From Deltaproteobacteria bacterium (GTDB lineage Bacteria > Myxococcota_A > Polyangia > GCA-2747355), in NCBI GenBank assembly GCA_020633415.1, contig JACKDQ010000004.1, positions 310,001 through 374,000 on the forward strand: 64,000 nt of DNA, read 5' to 3'. The notes under the pieces are model-generated. The model was given only the letters and a program-made list of their open reading frames with translations, had not been told where the DNA came from and did not search any database. Below, piece after piece: positions 35,510 through 43,378 of this stretch (positions within the stretch are counted from its first letter, which is position 1; every line of letters starts with the position of its first letter). A program made the translations under genes and the position numbers.

Positions 35510-35574
35510 CCCTCTCCCTAGCCCACAAAAATACCTCAGATTTTGGCGGACCGCGAGTCGTTAGCGGTGAAGGG

Positions 35575-36525
35575 TTAGCGCTTTAGCTCGACCAAGCACG
35601 GGCTGAGGGGGTCGTGGTGGCGCAGCCGTTCGTGCGCCGTGCGCGCGTTGCGCGAGCCGTAGCTGTAGCGGCAGCCGAGGGTGCAGGTATCGTAAACGCC
35701 GATGTCGACCTCCCGACTGCAGGCACAGTCGGGCCGGCAGGGCTTGTTGGCTGGCGGCTTGATCCGTTGCAGCTCTGGATAGACCCGTGCCGCCCAGCAA
35801 AAGCTGTTGCATCCACTGGCTTTTAGCTTGAGTGCTGAGCGTAGCGCGTGGTTGCAGCAAATCGTAAGCTCAAGTTCCGCCGAGCGCGCGATTTCGGCGA
35901 GCTCTCCAGCGAGTTGAACCTGTTGCGACACGGGCAAATCGACGAAGGCATCGCGCTGTTCGGCCTGATACGCACGCAGATCGGGGCCAACCTGACGTTG
36001 ATAGGGTGTGACAAACGAGATCGCCACGCGGTCGACGCTGCCATGTAGTTTCTCGACCAATTCGCTGAATGTCCGCCGGTGATGCGCGGCATCGAAACGC
36101 TCGCTGACAAACACCGGGTCGTAGCGCCAAAGGATTGCGTTACGGCCGATGGTTCGGGCGAGCGCTCGCGTCGCATCGACCACACGCTGACTGACCGGTA
36201 CGTTGGGCTCGACCGCTGTCGCGCCCAGGCCGCTGATCGTGACGTTGAACAACACCGGGTAGCCAACCGATAGCACGTCATCCAGTGCAGGGAAAAAAGG
36301 CCGCGGCCACTTGGTCCAGAAGTTAAAGTGCGTGACCTGAGTCGGCAGCAAACTGCGGCGGATCAGCCGAGGCGGACCCAGCGGGATGTATTCGGCAAAT
36401 CCCGCTTGTAGCCGCCGTCGAAACCAGGGCGCAAACAGGGCCGGGATATCGGTGCGGCGGCTGGCGCTAACCGCTACCGCGTCCGCCTCAAGCGCGTCGG
36501 CTCGCCATCGTTGCTTGGCATCCAT
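35575..36525 (-). CDS. DUF1848 family protein with one cluster cysteine replaced
   Basis: A 316-residue protein with the family start 'AVSASRRTDIPAL', 'THFNFWTKWP', 'LWRYDPVFVSERF', 'CCNHAL' and the C-terminal 'CACSREVDIGVYDTCTLGC'. DUF1848 proteins normally carry CX3CX2C at this end (TCxHGCxYC), taken as an iron-sulfur site. Here the last position reads 'CRYSYG', Ser instead of Cys, one base away from TGC. The rest of the motif and the ending 'HHDPLSPCLVE' are kept. Function of the family is not established; it is adjacent and divergent to queF. Confidence 0.85.
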   Translation of the reverse strand: MDAKQRWRADALEADAVAVSASRRTDIPALFAPWFRRRLQAGFAEYIPLGPPRLIRRSLLPTQVTHFNFWTKWPRPFFPALDDVLSVGYPVLFNVTISGLGATAVEPNVPVSQRVVDATRALARTIGRNAILWRYDPVFVSERFDAAHHRRTFSELVEKLHGSVDRVAISFVTPYQRQVGPDLRAYQAEQRDAFVDLPVSQQVQLAGELAEIARSAELELTICCNHALRSALKLKASGCNSFCWAARVYPELQRIKPPANKPCRPDCACSREVDIGVYDTCTLGCRYSYGSRNARTAHERLRHHDPLSPCLVELKR

Positions 36526-36594
36526 CGCACTATCTTAGCAACTCAGCGCGACTGAGCTCTTGTCTTCCACGCGGCCGCGCGCTAAAGGCTCTCC

Positions 36595-36984
36595 ATGGCG
36601 ACAAAACCGAGCAAAAACCTAGAGACTTTTGACAACCCGAACCCCGAGCGCGACTACGAGATTCACATCGAGTCAGACGAGTTCACCTGCCTTTGTCCGG
36701 TGACCGGCCAGCCCGATTTCGCGACGATTCGTGTGGCCTATGTGCCTGATCAGCGCTGCGTTGAGCTCAAGTCATTCAAGCTCTACCTCTGGTCCTATCG
36801 CGACCAGGGCGCCTTTCACGAAGCCGTTGTCAATCAGATCCTCGACGACTTAGTCGCTGCACTTTCACCGCGTCAGATGTCGATCGAAGGCGAGTTCAAA
36901 GTGCGGGGCGGGATTGAGACCTCGGTGATCGCTCGCTATCCCGACGATATCGAAGACGAAGGCTGCTGCGGTCACGATCATTAG
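36595..36984 (+). CDS. queF: NADPH-dependent 7-cyano-7-deazaguanine reductase QueF
   Basis: A 129-residue unimodular (type I) QueF that reduces preQ0 to preQ1 for queuosine. 'FTCLCPVTGQPDFA' contains the catalytic Cys34 and Asp41, and 'ELKSFKLYLWSYRD' is the QueF signature with the substrate-binding Glu57. 'FHEAVVNQI' carries the conserved His-Glu. It ends in an unusual 'CCGHDH' tail that could bind metal. No other queuosine gene and no preQ1 riboswitch are seen beside it. Confidence 0.97.
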   Translation: MATKPSKNLETFDNPNPERDYEIHIESDEFTCLCPVTGQPDFATIRVAYVPDQRCVELKSFKLYLWSYRDQGAFHEAVVNQILDDLVAALSPRQMSIEGEFKVRGGIETSVIARYPDDIEDEGCCGHDH

Positions 36985-37087
36985 CGGAGCTGAGGCTACC
37001 TGCTCGCCTCGGCGCCTTGTCGCGCAGTGGAGCAAGGTCGCAGCGCACCGCTTGTGCTCCTGCCGCATCGTGTTGCTGGTGCACCCG

Positions 37088-38290
37088 TTAGACGGGCGCA
37101 CAGCTGGTCGCGAAGACGCAGACGCCGCTTTTGCACTTGCCCGGACCACCGACTGTTGGCGTGCAACAGGTGTCGTCGCTGCAGTTCGCACACTCGGCTG
37201 GTGTGACCGGTCCGACACATGGCTTGCACGGGCGGCAGTCGATCTCACAGGTGGCACAGGTTTCCGACCCGTTGCATGTGCCATCGCCGCACGTCGGACA
37301 GATCTGCGCGCACTTACCCGCGTTACAGACCGCGGTTCCGCCGGAGCAGGTTAGCTGGCAAGTCTTGCACTGCGCGCCGCCGGTGCCGCAGGCGGTAACA
37401 CTCGTCCCCGGCATGCAGTTGTTGTTGCTGATGCACCCGCCACAGGCCGTGCAGCTGTATGTTTGACAGGTCTGCGTTGGCAGGCAGCCGTCACCGCACT
37501 GCGAACAGTTGGCCGCTGTGCCGAGCTGAACTTCGCAGCCGGTGTTAAACGTCTTGTCGCAGTCGCCGTAGCCCGCGCGGCACTCGCACAAGCCAGTCTT
37601 GCTGATACATGTTGCGTTGCTGCCGCAGTTTATCGCAGCGCAGGGGTCGGCGAGGACACAGTTGGTGCCGCTGCAGGCCGTGCACTCGCAGCCGTTGGCG
37701 AAGCTCAAGTCGCAGTTTTCGTAGCCCTTGAGGCAGCTGCATTGGCCGTTGTTACAGGCAGCGTTTTGACCGCAGTTGACGCCGGCACATGGGTCGGGCG
37801 TTGGGCACTTGGCGCCGTCGCAGGTGGCGCTTTGACATTCGCAGCCGTTGCTTGGAAGGTTACCGTCGCAGTTTTGGAACCCCTTGACGCAGACGCACTT
37901 GCCTTCGCGACAGTTCGCATTGTCTCCGCAAGGCTGATCGCAGCCGCCGCAATGGGCGTCATCGGTATCGGTGTTGACGCACAGTGTGCCGCAGCGCGTT
38001 GGCTCCGTTTTCGATAGGCACGGTGGCGGGCCGGTATCGTCGCTCTTAATGGCGTCGCGGGCGATTGTCGCGTCGCCGACCGTCGGGCCGTCGGGCTGAC
38101 CGGCGTCGAGCGCGGCGTTGACCGCCTTGCAGCGCGCGGTTAGCGGATCGCAGGTGGCGTCGGGTCCACAGGGCGCGCTAACTGAACATGGGCGGCCGAC
38201 CGACGGCGTGGACGACTGCTCGACGACGCAACTCGTGACGATCACGCTGGCGATCAATAGGCTAAGCGCGAAAAACTGACGCGTATGCAT
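37088..38290 (-). CDS. Cys-rich EGF-like lipoprotein
   Basis: A 400-residue lipoprotein: lipobox 'VIVTSC' (Cys 21), an Asp/Gly linker, then a stretch of EGF-like and related cystine modules. Units include 'CGDNANCREGKCVCVKGFQN', 'CGQNAACNNGQCSCLKGYEN' and 'CGSNATCISKTGLCECRAGY', each followed by 'CD...GCE'. The C-terminal ~130 residues are a different Cys-rich arrangement ('CGDGTCNGSETCATCEIDC'). Such arrays are typical of secreted or surface proteins of Myxococcota. Disulfide-stabilised adhesion or binding is an inference. It stands first to the left of a block of surface genes. Confidence 0.85.
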   Translation of the reverse strand: MHTRQFFALSLLIASVIVTSCVVEQSSTPSVGRPCSVSAPCGPDATCDPLTARCKAVNAALDAGQPDGPTVGDATIARDAIKSDDTGPPPCLSKTEPTRCGTLCVNTDTDDAHCGGCDQPCGDNANCREGKCVCVKGFQNCDGNLPSNGCECQSATCDGAKCPTPDPCAGVNCGQNAACNNGQCSCLKGYENCDLSFANGCECTACSGTNCVLADPCAAINCGSNATCISKTGLCECRAGYGDCDKTFNTGCEVQLGTAANCSQCGDGCLPTQTCQTYSCTACGGCISNNNCMPGTSVTACGTGGAQCKTCQLTCSGGTAVCNAGKCAQICPTCGDGTCNGSETCATCEIDCRPCKPCVGPVTPAECANCSDDTCCTPTVGGPGKCKSGVCVFATSCAPV

Positions 38291-38359
38291 GGTGCCCGTT
38301 TTAGCAAAAAAAGGCCGTCGGGCGTACGCTAGATGAAATTATCAAACAGTCAGAGGTGC

Positions 38360-39034
38360 TTACAATGGTCGACAGACAGCATAGCTCGTCGTCACGTAGG
38401 TGCACTTGTAGTCGCTTGGGTCCGGGCAAGGATAACTGACCGTTCCAAGTAGGCAGACGAATTGGCAGTACCAGGAGTCGGGGCCTTGTATTCGGCACTC
38501 AGCGCGCTGGCCTTGGGGGCCCGGCGGACAACTCGCGCCGATCCCCGCACACTTGACCGTGCAAAAGCCTTTGGTCGTGGAGGGATCGGGGATGCAGATC
38601 GTTTGTCCGTTGCTCGCCGGACAGCTACTCGCCAGGCTGCCACCAAAGACGCAACGGTTGCCGTAGGCAAGTGGGGTCAGGCTTGCTGAATCTTGCGCCG
38701 AGAGATCTTTCGGCGTCGATGCGTCGGGCTGGCGTAGATCGAAGAGCGCGGTCAGGTCGCGACCTGCGGCGTCGACGATCGCGCCGTCTTGCGGAACCAC
38801 CACTTGCGCGTCGAGCGCACGGTGGCCGCAAAACACCGTAGCTTGGCAGTCGCTGTCTTCGCAGTCGATGCGGCCATCGCCGTCGTTGTCTTTGCCGTCA
38901 CTACAGCGCGTGTCGCTTTCCGGACTGAGTGCAGCGCTGCCCGAGCAGCTTGTCACTGCCAGCGCTAGGATCATCCATCGTGCGACCGTCGTCAGTTTCA
39001 AGGTCTGCTCGAATGCTCGCCCAAAGGCTACCAA
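38360..39034 (-). CDS. Small Cys-rich lipoprotein with 'DGKDNDGDG' motif
   Basis: About 224 residues from a TTG at 39034; a second TTG at 39001 gives a shorter leader and is also plausible, since no ribosome-binding site is clear. The leader ends in lipobox 'LAVTSC'. Next comes 'CSDGKDNDGDGRIDCEDSDC', the Ca-binding-like Asp repeat common in surface proteins of Myxococcota. An Asp/Ala linker follows, and then a Cys-rich domain ending 'SYAVCRPL'. Its 5' end overlaps the stop of the Gly-rich gene upstream, so the two are probably one operon. Confidence 0.8.
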   Translation of the reverse strand: MVAFGRAFEQTLKLTTVARWMILALAVTSCSGSAALSPESDTRCSDGKDNDGDGRIDCEDSDCQATVFCGHRALDAQVVVPQDGAIVDAAGRDLTALFDLRQPDASTPKDLSAQDSASLTPLAYGNRCVFGGSLASSCPASNGQTICIPDPSTTKGFCTVKCAGIGASCPPGPQGQRAECRIQGPDSWYCQFVCLLGTVSYPCPDPSDYKCTYVTTSYAVCRPL

Positions 39035-40470
39035 GTGCCGAGCGCCCCGCGGGTCTCAAGCGGTGATAGCACTGTGCTCCCCGAGATCTGCGGACTTTGG
39101 GCGTTGATGCGAATTCGCCCGACGGCGCCGCCGCCGCCGCCGCCATTTTTTGCCGCGTCACCGGTTTGTCCCTGGGGCTGCTGCTTCGCGCCGCCGTTTC
39201 CGCCGCGGCCCGAGTCATTGCCAGCACTCGTGCCACCTGCTGCCGCACCGGCCCCGGGCTGCCCCGGTGAGCCGTCTTGGCCGATCGCCCCCGCGCCGTC
39301 GGTTGCGCCGCTGCCACCGCCGCCACCGTTGGCGGCGATGATCGCAGCCGAGGTGGTTATCACCACCGGCGCTTCGATCAGGATCGCCCCGCCGGCACCG
39401 CCACCGCCGCCCGACTCACGCACCGTCCCACCTTTGCCGCCGTCGCCCGGGGCCGTCAGCGTGCCGAGAATGTTGATGATCGCGCCGGCGATCAGCTGGA
39501 TCGCTGCGCCACCACCGCCGCCAGGCGCGCCACTTCCACCACCGCCACCGCAGCCGCCAGCCAGGGGAATCAGCGTTGGCGAGTTGGTCGCGGTTCCACC
39601 ATTGCCGCCCGGCGCGTGATTGCCCCCGCTGTTTCCCGCGCCGCCGGTCCCTCCCGCAGCACCGTGACCTCCACCACCTCCGCCGGAGTCAGCCGAGGAA
39701 CTGCCGTTGCCTTTTTCGCCGTCGCCACCGCCGCAGTTGGCTGCGTTGGCAGCGACTTTGCCGCCGGCGAATCCGCCGGCTTGCCCCGGCGCGGCGGTCA
39801 GCTCGGCACCTTGTTCGACCGTTAGCTGCTGTTTGGCGTAGAGCACCAGCGCGCGCTGGCCGGTCGCGGTGACTGTGGCGTTTTGTGCGATGTTGATCGA
39901 GTCCGCAAAGAAGATCGCCAATTCGATGTTGCTGCCGCTCTGCGCCGCGGTGGAAAACAGCACGCCGGCGGCGACTTGGTTGTGCTTGTTGGCCGCACGA
40001 ACGACATTGCCGTTGGCGATGATCGATCCATCGGTGGTGTTGATCTGCACGCTGCCGCTGAGTGCGAGTTGACCGAGGCCGCCGAACGGATACAACGGCG
40101 CTGGGTCAAAGGTGCTCGGCCTGAGGCGATTGCAGCGTGCTGCGCTGAGGTTGCAACCCAGCGGACAATGGGTCGTTCCGCAAGGGCCGAGGTCAGCGCC
40201 GCCTTGATCGGCCGGTGCATCGCCGGCAACGCCGTCGCCGGGGGTGAGCTGGTCGCCGATCTTGCCGTCGAGCTTGGCGTCGGTAATGATCACGATTTCA
40301 CCGTCGGTTAACCCGCGGTCAATCGCAGGTACGGCGTCGGCTGGTCCACCGTCGACGGCCGAGGCGCCATCGCGGCTTTCGGGCATGTCGACGCCCAAGC
40401 CGGCCGAATCAAAGCTACAAGCGGCCCAGCTGATCACGGCAACCGTCGAAAGAACAGTAACTAAGTTCAC
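39028..40470 (-). CDS. Gly-rich surface lipoprotein
   Basis: A 480-residue lipoprotein with lipobox 'SWAAC' (Cys 18) and an Asp/Gly/Ala linker up to about 100. A Cys-containing segment ('CGTTHCPLGCNLSAARC') follows, then a beta-helix-like region ('GSVQINTTDGSIIANGNVV', 'IAQNATVTATGQRALVLYA'). It ends in ~200 residues dominated by Gly-Gly runs of the 'GGGGGSGAPGGGGGA' type with interspersed 'AAIQLIAGAIINILG' and 'GAILIEAPVVITTSAAIIAA' strands. That alternation resembles a right-handed beta-solenoid whose turns are Gly-rich. Start GTG. The plus-strand Pro-rich readings opposite it are shadows. Confidence 0.8.
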   Translation of the reverse strand: MNLVTVLSTVAVISWAACSFDSAGLGVDMPESRDGASAVDGGPADAVPAIDRGLTDGEIVIITDAKLDGKIGDQLTPGDGVAGDAPADQGGADLGPCGTTHCPLGCNLSAARCNRLRPSTFDPAPLYPFGGLGQLALSGSVQINTTDGSIIANGNVVRAANKHNQVAAGVLFSTAAQSGSNIELAIFFADSINIAQNATVTATGQRALVLYAKQQLTVEQGAELTAAPGQAGGFAGGKVAANAANCGGGDGEKGNGSSSADSGGGGGGHGAAGGTGGAGNSGGNHAPGGNGGTATNSPTLIPLAGGCGGGGGSGAPGGGGGAAIQLIAGAIINILGTLTAPGDGGKGGTVRESGGGGGAGGAILIEAPVVITTSAAIIAANGGGGGSGATDGAGAIGQDGSPGQPGAGAAAGGTSAGNDSGRGGNGGAKQQPQGQTGDAAKNGGGGGGAVGRIRINAQSPQISGSTVLSPLETRGALGTW

Positions 40471-40651
40471 CTTATCCCAATGTTAACAGCACTCGTCGGT
40501 GGTCGCCGCGTTTGATTGTCGGCAAAGTTGCCGAATTCGCGAAAGACGGCCACAATTCTCTGGAAATGTCAGCGCGTGCTGGGGCGTTAGATCGAGTGTC
40601 GAAGATCGACACGCCGATCGCGCTGTCCTGCGGCTGGCAAATGGAGCCTTC

Positions 40652-43201
40652 ATGTTTCGCAACTTGTTAGGATTCCTTTTGATCTTGTCGCTGGTCGCCG
40701 GCTGCGGTCGGACCAAAGCCGGTTTTGACGATGATGGCGGTGGGCCGTCGGACGGCTCGCAGACCGACGCCAGCGTTTGCACACCAACATGTACCGAAGT
40801 GTGCGCGCAGATCACGGGCTGTGGCGCGCAGGGCATCGAGGCGTGTAATGCGCTCTGCGCCAGCAACCCTGATACGGAGCCGACGCTGCTCTGTGTCAAA
40901 CAGCAAATCTGTGCGGGCACGGCCAGCTGCAGCAAGGTAAAGGACTGTATCGCCAATCCCAAGGTGCCCGACTTGTCGTTCTTGGCTTTTTCCACCACCG
41001 GCGGCAACAGCCAGCTCGCTTACCAGGCACGGGTCTGTAACAACGGTACCGGTGCGTCCACGGCCACCAGCTTGGCCTTTTATCGCAATCGCACGACGCG
41101 CCCAGTCCTCGGCCAAGCCGGAGACGACAACCAAACCATTCCGGCGCTGCAACCGGGAGGCTGTTATGACGTCAAAGGGGTCCAGGTTGGCCTCGCCGCC
41201 GGGACGTACCAGAGTTACGCGCAGATCGATCCGCAAGGGCAGGTCGTCGAGTTTGATGAGAGCAACAATGTTGTCGGTCCAAGCGCTGCCGTTGTTCAAG
41301 GCGATGACCGTCGACCGAACTTGAGCGTTCAGGGGTTTTCCCACAGCTTAGTCGGTAGCGCAGTGACCTATCTGGTCGAGATCTGCAACAACGGGCAGGT
41401 CACATCGTCGTCGACGAGCGTCGAGATTTATCGCAATCGCAATAGTGCGCCGACGACAAGCGACGCTGGGGACCTCGAAGTCTCCGTGCCGGCGCTCGCC
41501 CCTGGGCTTTGCATCAAACTGGATCGCACGACGACTTTGCCCACAGGCACCTACGTCAGCTGGGCCTATGTCAACCGCCGAGGAAATAGCCTCGAATGGA
41601 CAGCTACCGACAACATCGGCGGTCCGCTGAAATTCCAGGTCTCGACCACCACGCTGCCCGATCTGTTCGTCAGCAGTATCGGCATCGCGATCGAGCTCAA
41701 CGACACCGTGAGCTACGCGATTCGCGTCTGCAACAAGACTGTCGGCAGCGGCACCACCAGCGCCACGGTCGCTCTGTTTTACAACCGTGGCTCTGCACCG
41801 TCGACGACGTCGACTCCCGATCAAACGCTCAAGGTCGTTGTGCCGGCCGACGGTTGTGTCAACGCCGTGGCCAACGCAGCGCTCTTGCCGGGCGTCTACG
41901 CCTCTTGGGCCTACGTCGATCACGCGCAATTGGTCAAGGAAAGCGACGAAGGCAATAACGTCTTCGGTCCGCGGCAGTTCTCGGTTCAGGCGGCGTCGCC
42001 TGATCTCGTGCCGGTCAATTTTAGCACCTGGATCGACGGTGCAAATCGCTTGAATTACGCAGTAACGGTTTGCAACCAGGGCCCGGGTGGTCTCCCGACC
42101 ACGGCGCGGATCGGTTTTTATCACAACCGCAGCTCGATCCCGCCGATCGGTACACCACCCGACGTGTCGACCTCGATCAGCGTGCTTGGCCCCTCGTCCT
42201 GTAGGCAGCGACAGGTCTCGGTCAGCGGTCTGGCGCCCGGCAACTACAACGCATGGGTCTTCGTTGACTATCAGGCGGCGATTCTCGAGACCAACGAAAG
42301 CAACAACGTGCTCGGTCCGCGATCGTTTACGATCGTGACGCCTGGGCAGCCCGACCTGACGGTCAATGGCTTCGGCGTCAGGCAGGCGAGCGGAGCCGTA
42401 TACTATCGGATCACGATCTGCAATCAGGGCACTGCTACAGCTGGTGGCGCGCTGACTCACCTCTACTACAACCGCAGCAGCGAACCACAGCCGGGGGATC
42501 CGGCCGACCTGACGTTTTCGATCGTTCCTTTGTCAGCCGGCCGCTGTACGACCAGGGAGTTACAGGGCAAGCCACCGACGGGAACGGTGACCTCGTGGGT
42601 GCTCGTCGACGCGACCAACGTGGTCGCCGAGAGCAACGAGAAGAACAACGCTCGCTCCTATCGCTTCACCGTCACGCCGCCGCTACCAGACCTGCGGTTT
42701 TCCGACTTCCGCCCGGTAGCTAATCCGGCGGGCGGTGTGTTCTATTCGGCAACGGTCTGTAACAGCGGCCAACAGAGCGCAGCGGCGACTGATGTGGCGA
42801 TCTTCCACAATCGCAGCACACCACCACCTGCGGGTAACGGCGACCTGATGATCTCGGTACCGACCTTGACGGCGGGAAGCTGCACGACCGTTGGTGCATT
42901 TGCCAACCTGCCCAATGGCAACTACAGCGCCTGGGCGCGCGTCGATCCCAATGCTGGTGTCGCCGAGAGCAACGAGAACAATAACGTCGCGGGCCCGGTG
43001 ACGTTCACCATCGGATCGGCCCAGCAGTGCGGCACCATCTGCAAGACCTTGGTCAGTCCCTGCGGGATGCTGCCCACGAATCAGTTCTCGGCCTGTGTTG
43101 CGGCCTGCGCCAGTCAGGCACAAAGTGCGATCGATTGCGCCGAGAAAGCCGCTCAGACCGCGCAGTGTACGCAGATTCTGCAGTGTCTGTTCGCCCCCTA
43201 G
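40652..43201 (+). CDS. CARDB repeat lipoprotein with Cys-rich caps
   Basis: An 849-residue lipoprotein. The ATG gives lipobox 'SLVAGC' (Cys 17); an upstream extension is not signal-like and is excluded. After an Asp/Gly linker there is a Cys-rich module (about 44-105), then six CARDB (Ig-like adhesion) repeats of about 112 residues, each opening with 'PDL' and ending in 'ESNxxNNVxGP'. A second Cys-rich module closes the protein ('CGTICKTLVSPCG' to 'CTQILQCLF'). The repeats share 'VCNxG', 'YxNRS' and 'GxYxxWxxVD'. Likely a surface adhesin or structural protein; divergent from the Gly-rich lipoprotein. Confidence 0.88.
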   Translation: MFRNLLGFLLILSLVAGCGRTKAGFDDDGGGPSDGSQTDASVCTPTCTEVCAQITGCGAQGIEACNALCASNPDTEPTLLCVKQQICAGTASCSKVKDCIANPKVPDLSFLAFSTTGGNSQLAYQARVCNNGTGASTATSLAFYRNRTTRPVLGQAGDDNQTIPALQPGGCYDVKGVQVGLAAGTYQSYAQIDPQGQVVEFDESNNVVGPSAAVVQGDDRRPNLSVQGFSHSLVGSAVTYLVEICNNGQVTSSSTSVEIYRNRNSAPTTSDAGDLEVSVPALAPGLCIKLDRTTTLPTGTYVSWAYVNRRGNSLEWTATDNIGGPLKFQVSTTTLPDLFVSSIGIAIELNDTVSYAIRVCNKTVGSGTTSATVALFYNRGSAPSTTSTPDQTLKVVVPADGCVNAVANAALLPGVYASWAYVDHAQLVKESDEGNNVFGPRQFSVQAASPDLVPVNFSTWIDGANRLNYAVTVCNQGPGGLPTTARIGFYHNRSSIPPIGTPPDVSTSISVLGPSSCRQRQVSVSGLAPGNYNAWVFVDYQAAILETNESNNVLGPRSFTIVTPGQPDLTVNGFGVRQASGAVYYRITICNQGTATAGGALTHLYYNRSSEPQPGDPADLTFSIVPLSAGRCTTRELQGKPPTGTVTSWVLVDATNVVAESNEKNNARSYRFTVTPPLPDLRFSDFRPVANPAGGVFYSATVCNSGQQSAAATDVAIFHNRSTPPPAGNGDLMISVPTLTAGSCTTVGAFANLPNGNYSAWARVDPNAGVAESNENNNVAGPVTFTIGSAQQCGTICKTLVSPCGMLPTNQFSACVAACASQAQSAIDCAEKAAQTAQCTQILQCLFAP

Positions 43202-43378
43202 ACGCAGACTGCTGGGCACGCTCTTCCAAAAGCCAAGCGAAATAGGCGAGATACTGTTGCGACGCTGCGCTGCATGCCGATATGGCCGCGGGCCAATCGC
43301 GCTTGAGCGTCCCTCGCACCAAGCGTAAAGTCCAGCCTTCGCGACGCGCAGGGGTCCTGCGCGGGGGAGGAATGGACT

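Noticed and set aside
36526..36594. preQ1 riboswitch upstream of queF
   Set aside because: The gap is about 70 bases and shows no pseudoknot-like A-rich tail.
39035..39619. Pro-rich plus-strand frame opposite the Gly-rich lipoprotein
   Set aside because: Poly-Pro arises from reading the antisense of Gly codons; no start signal.
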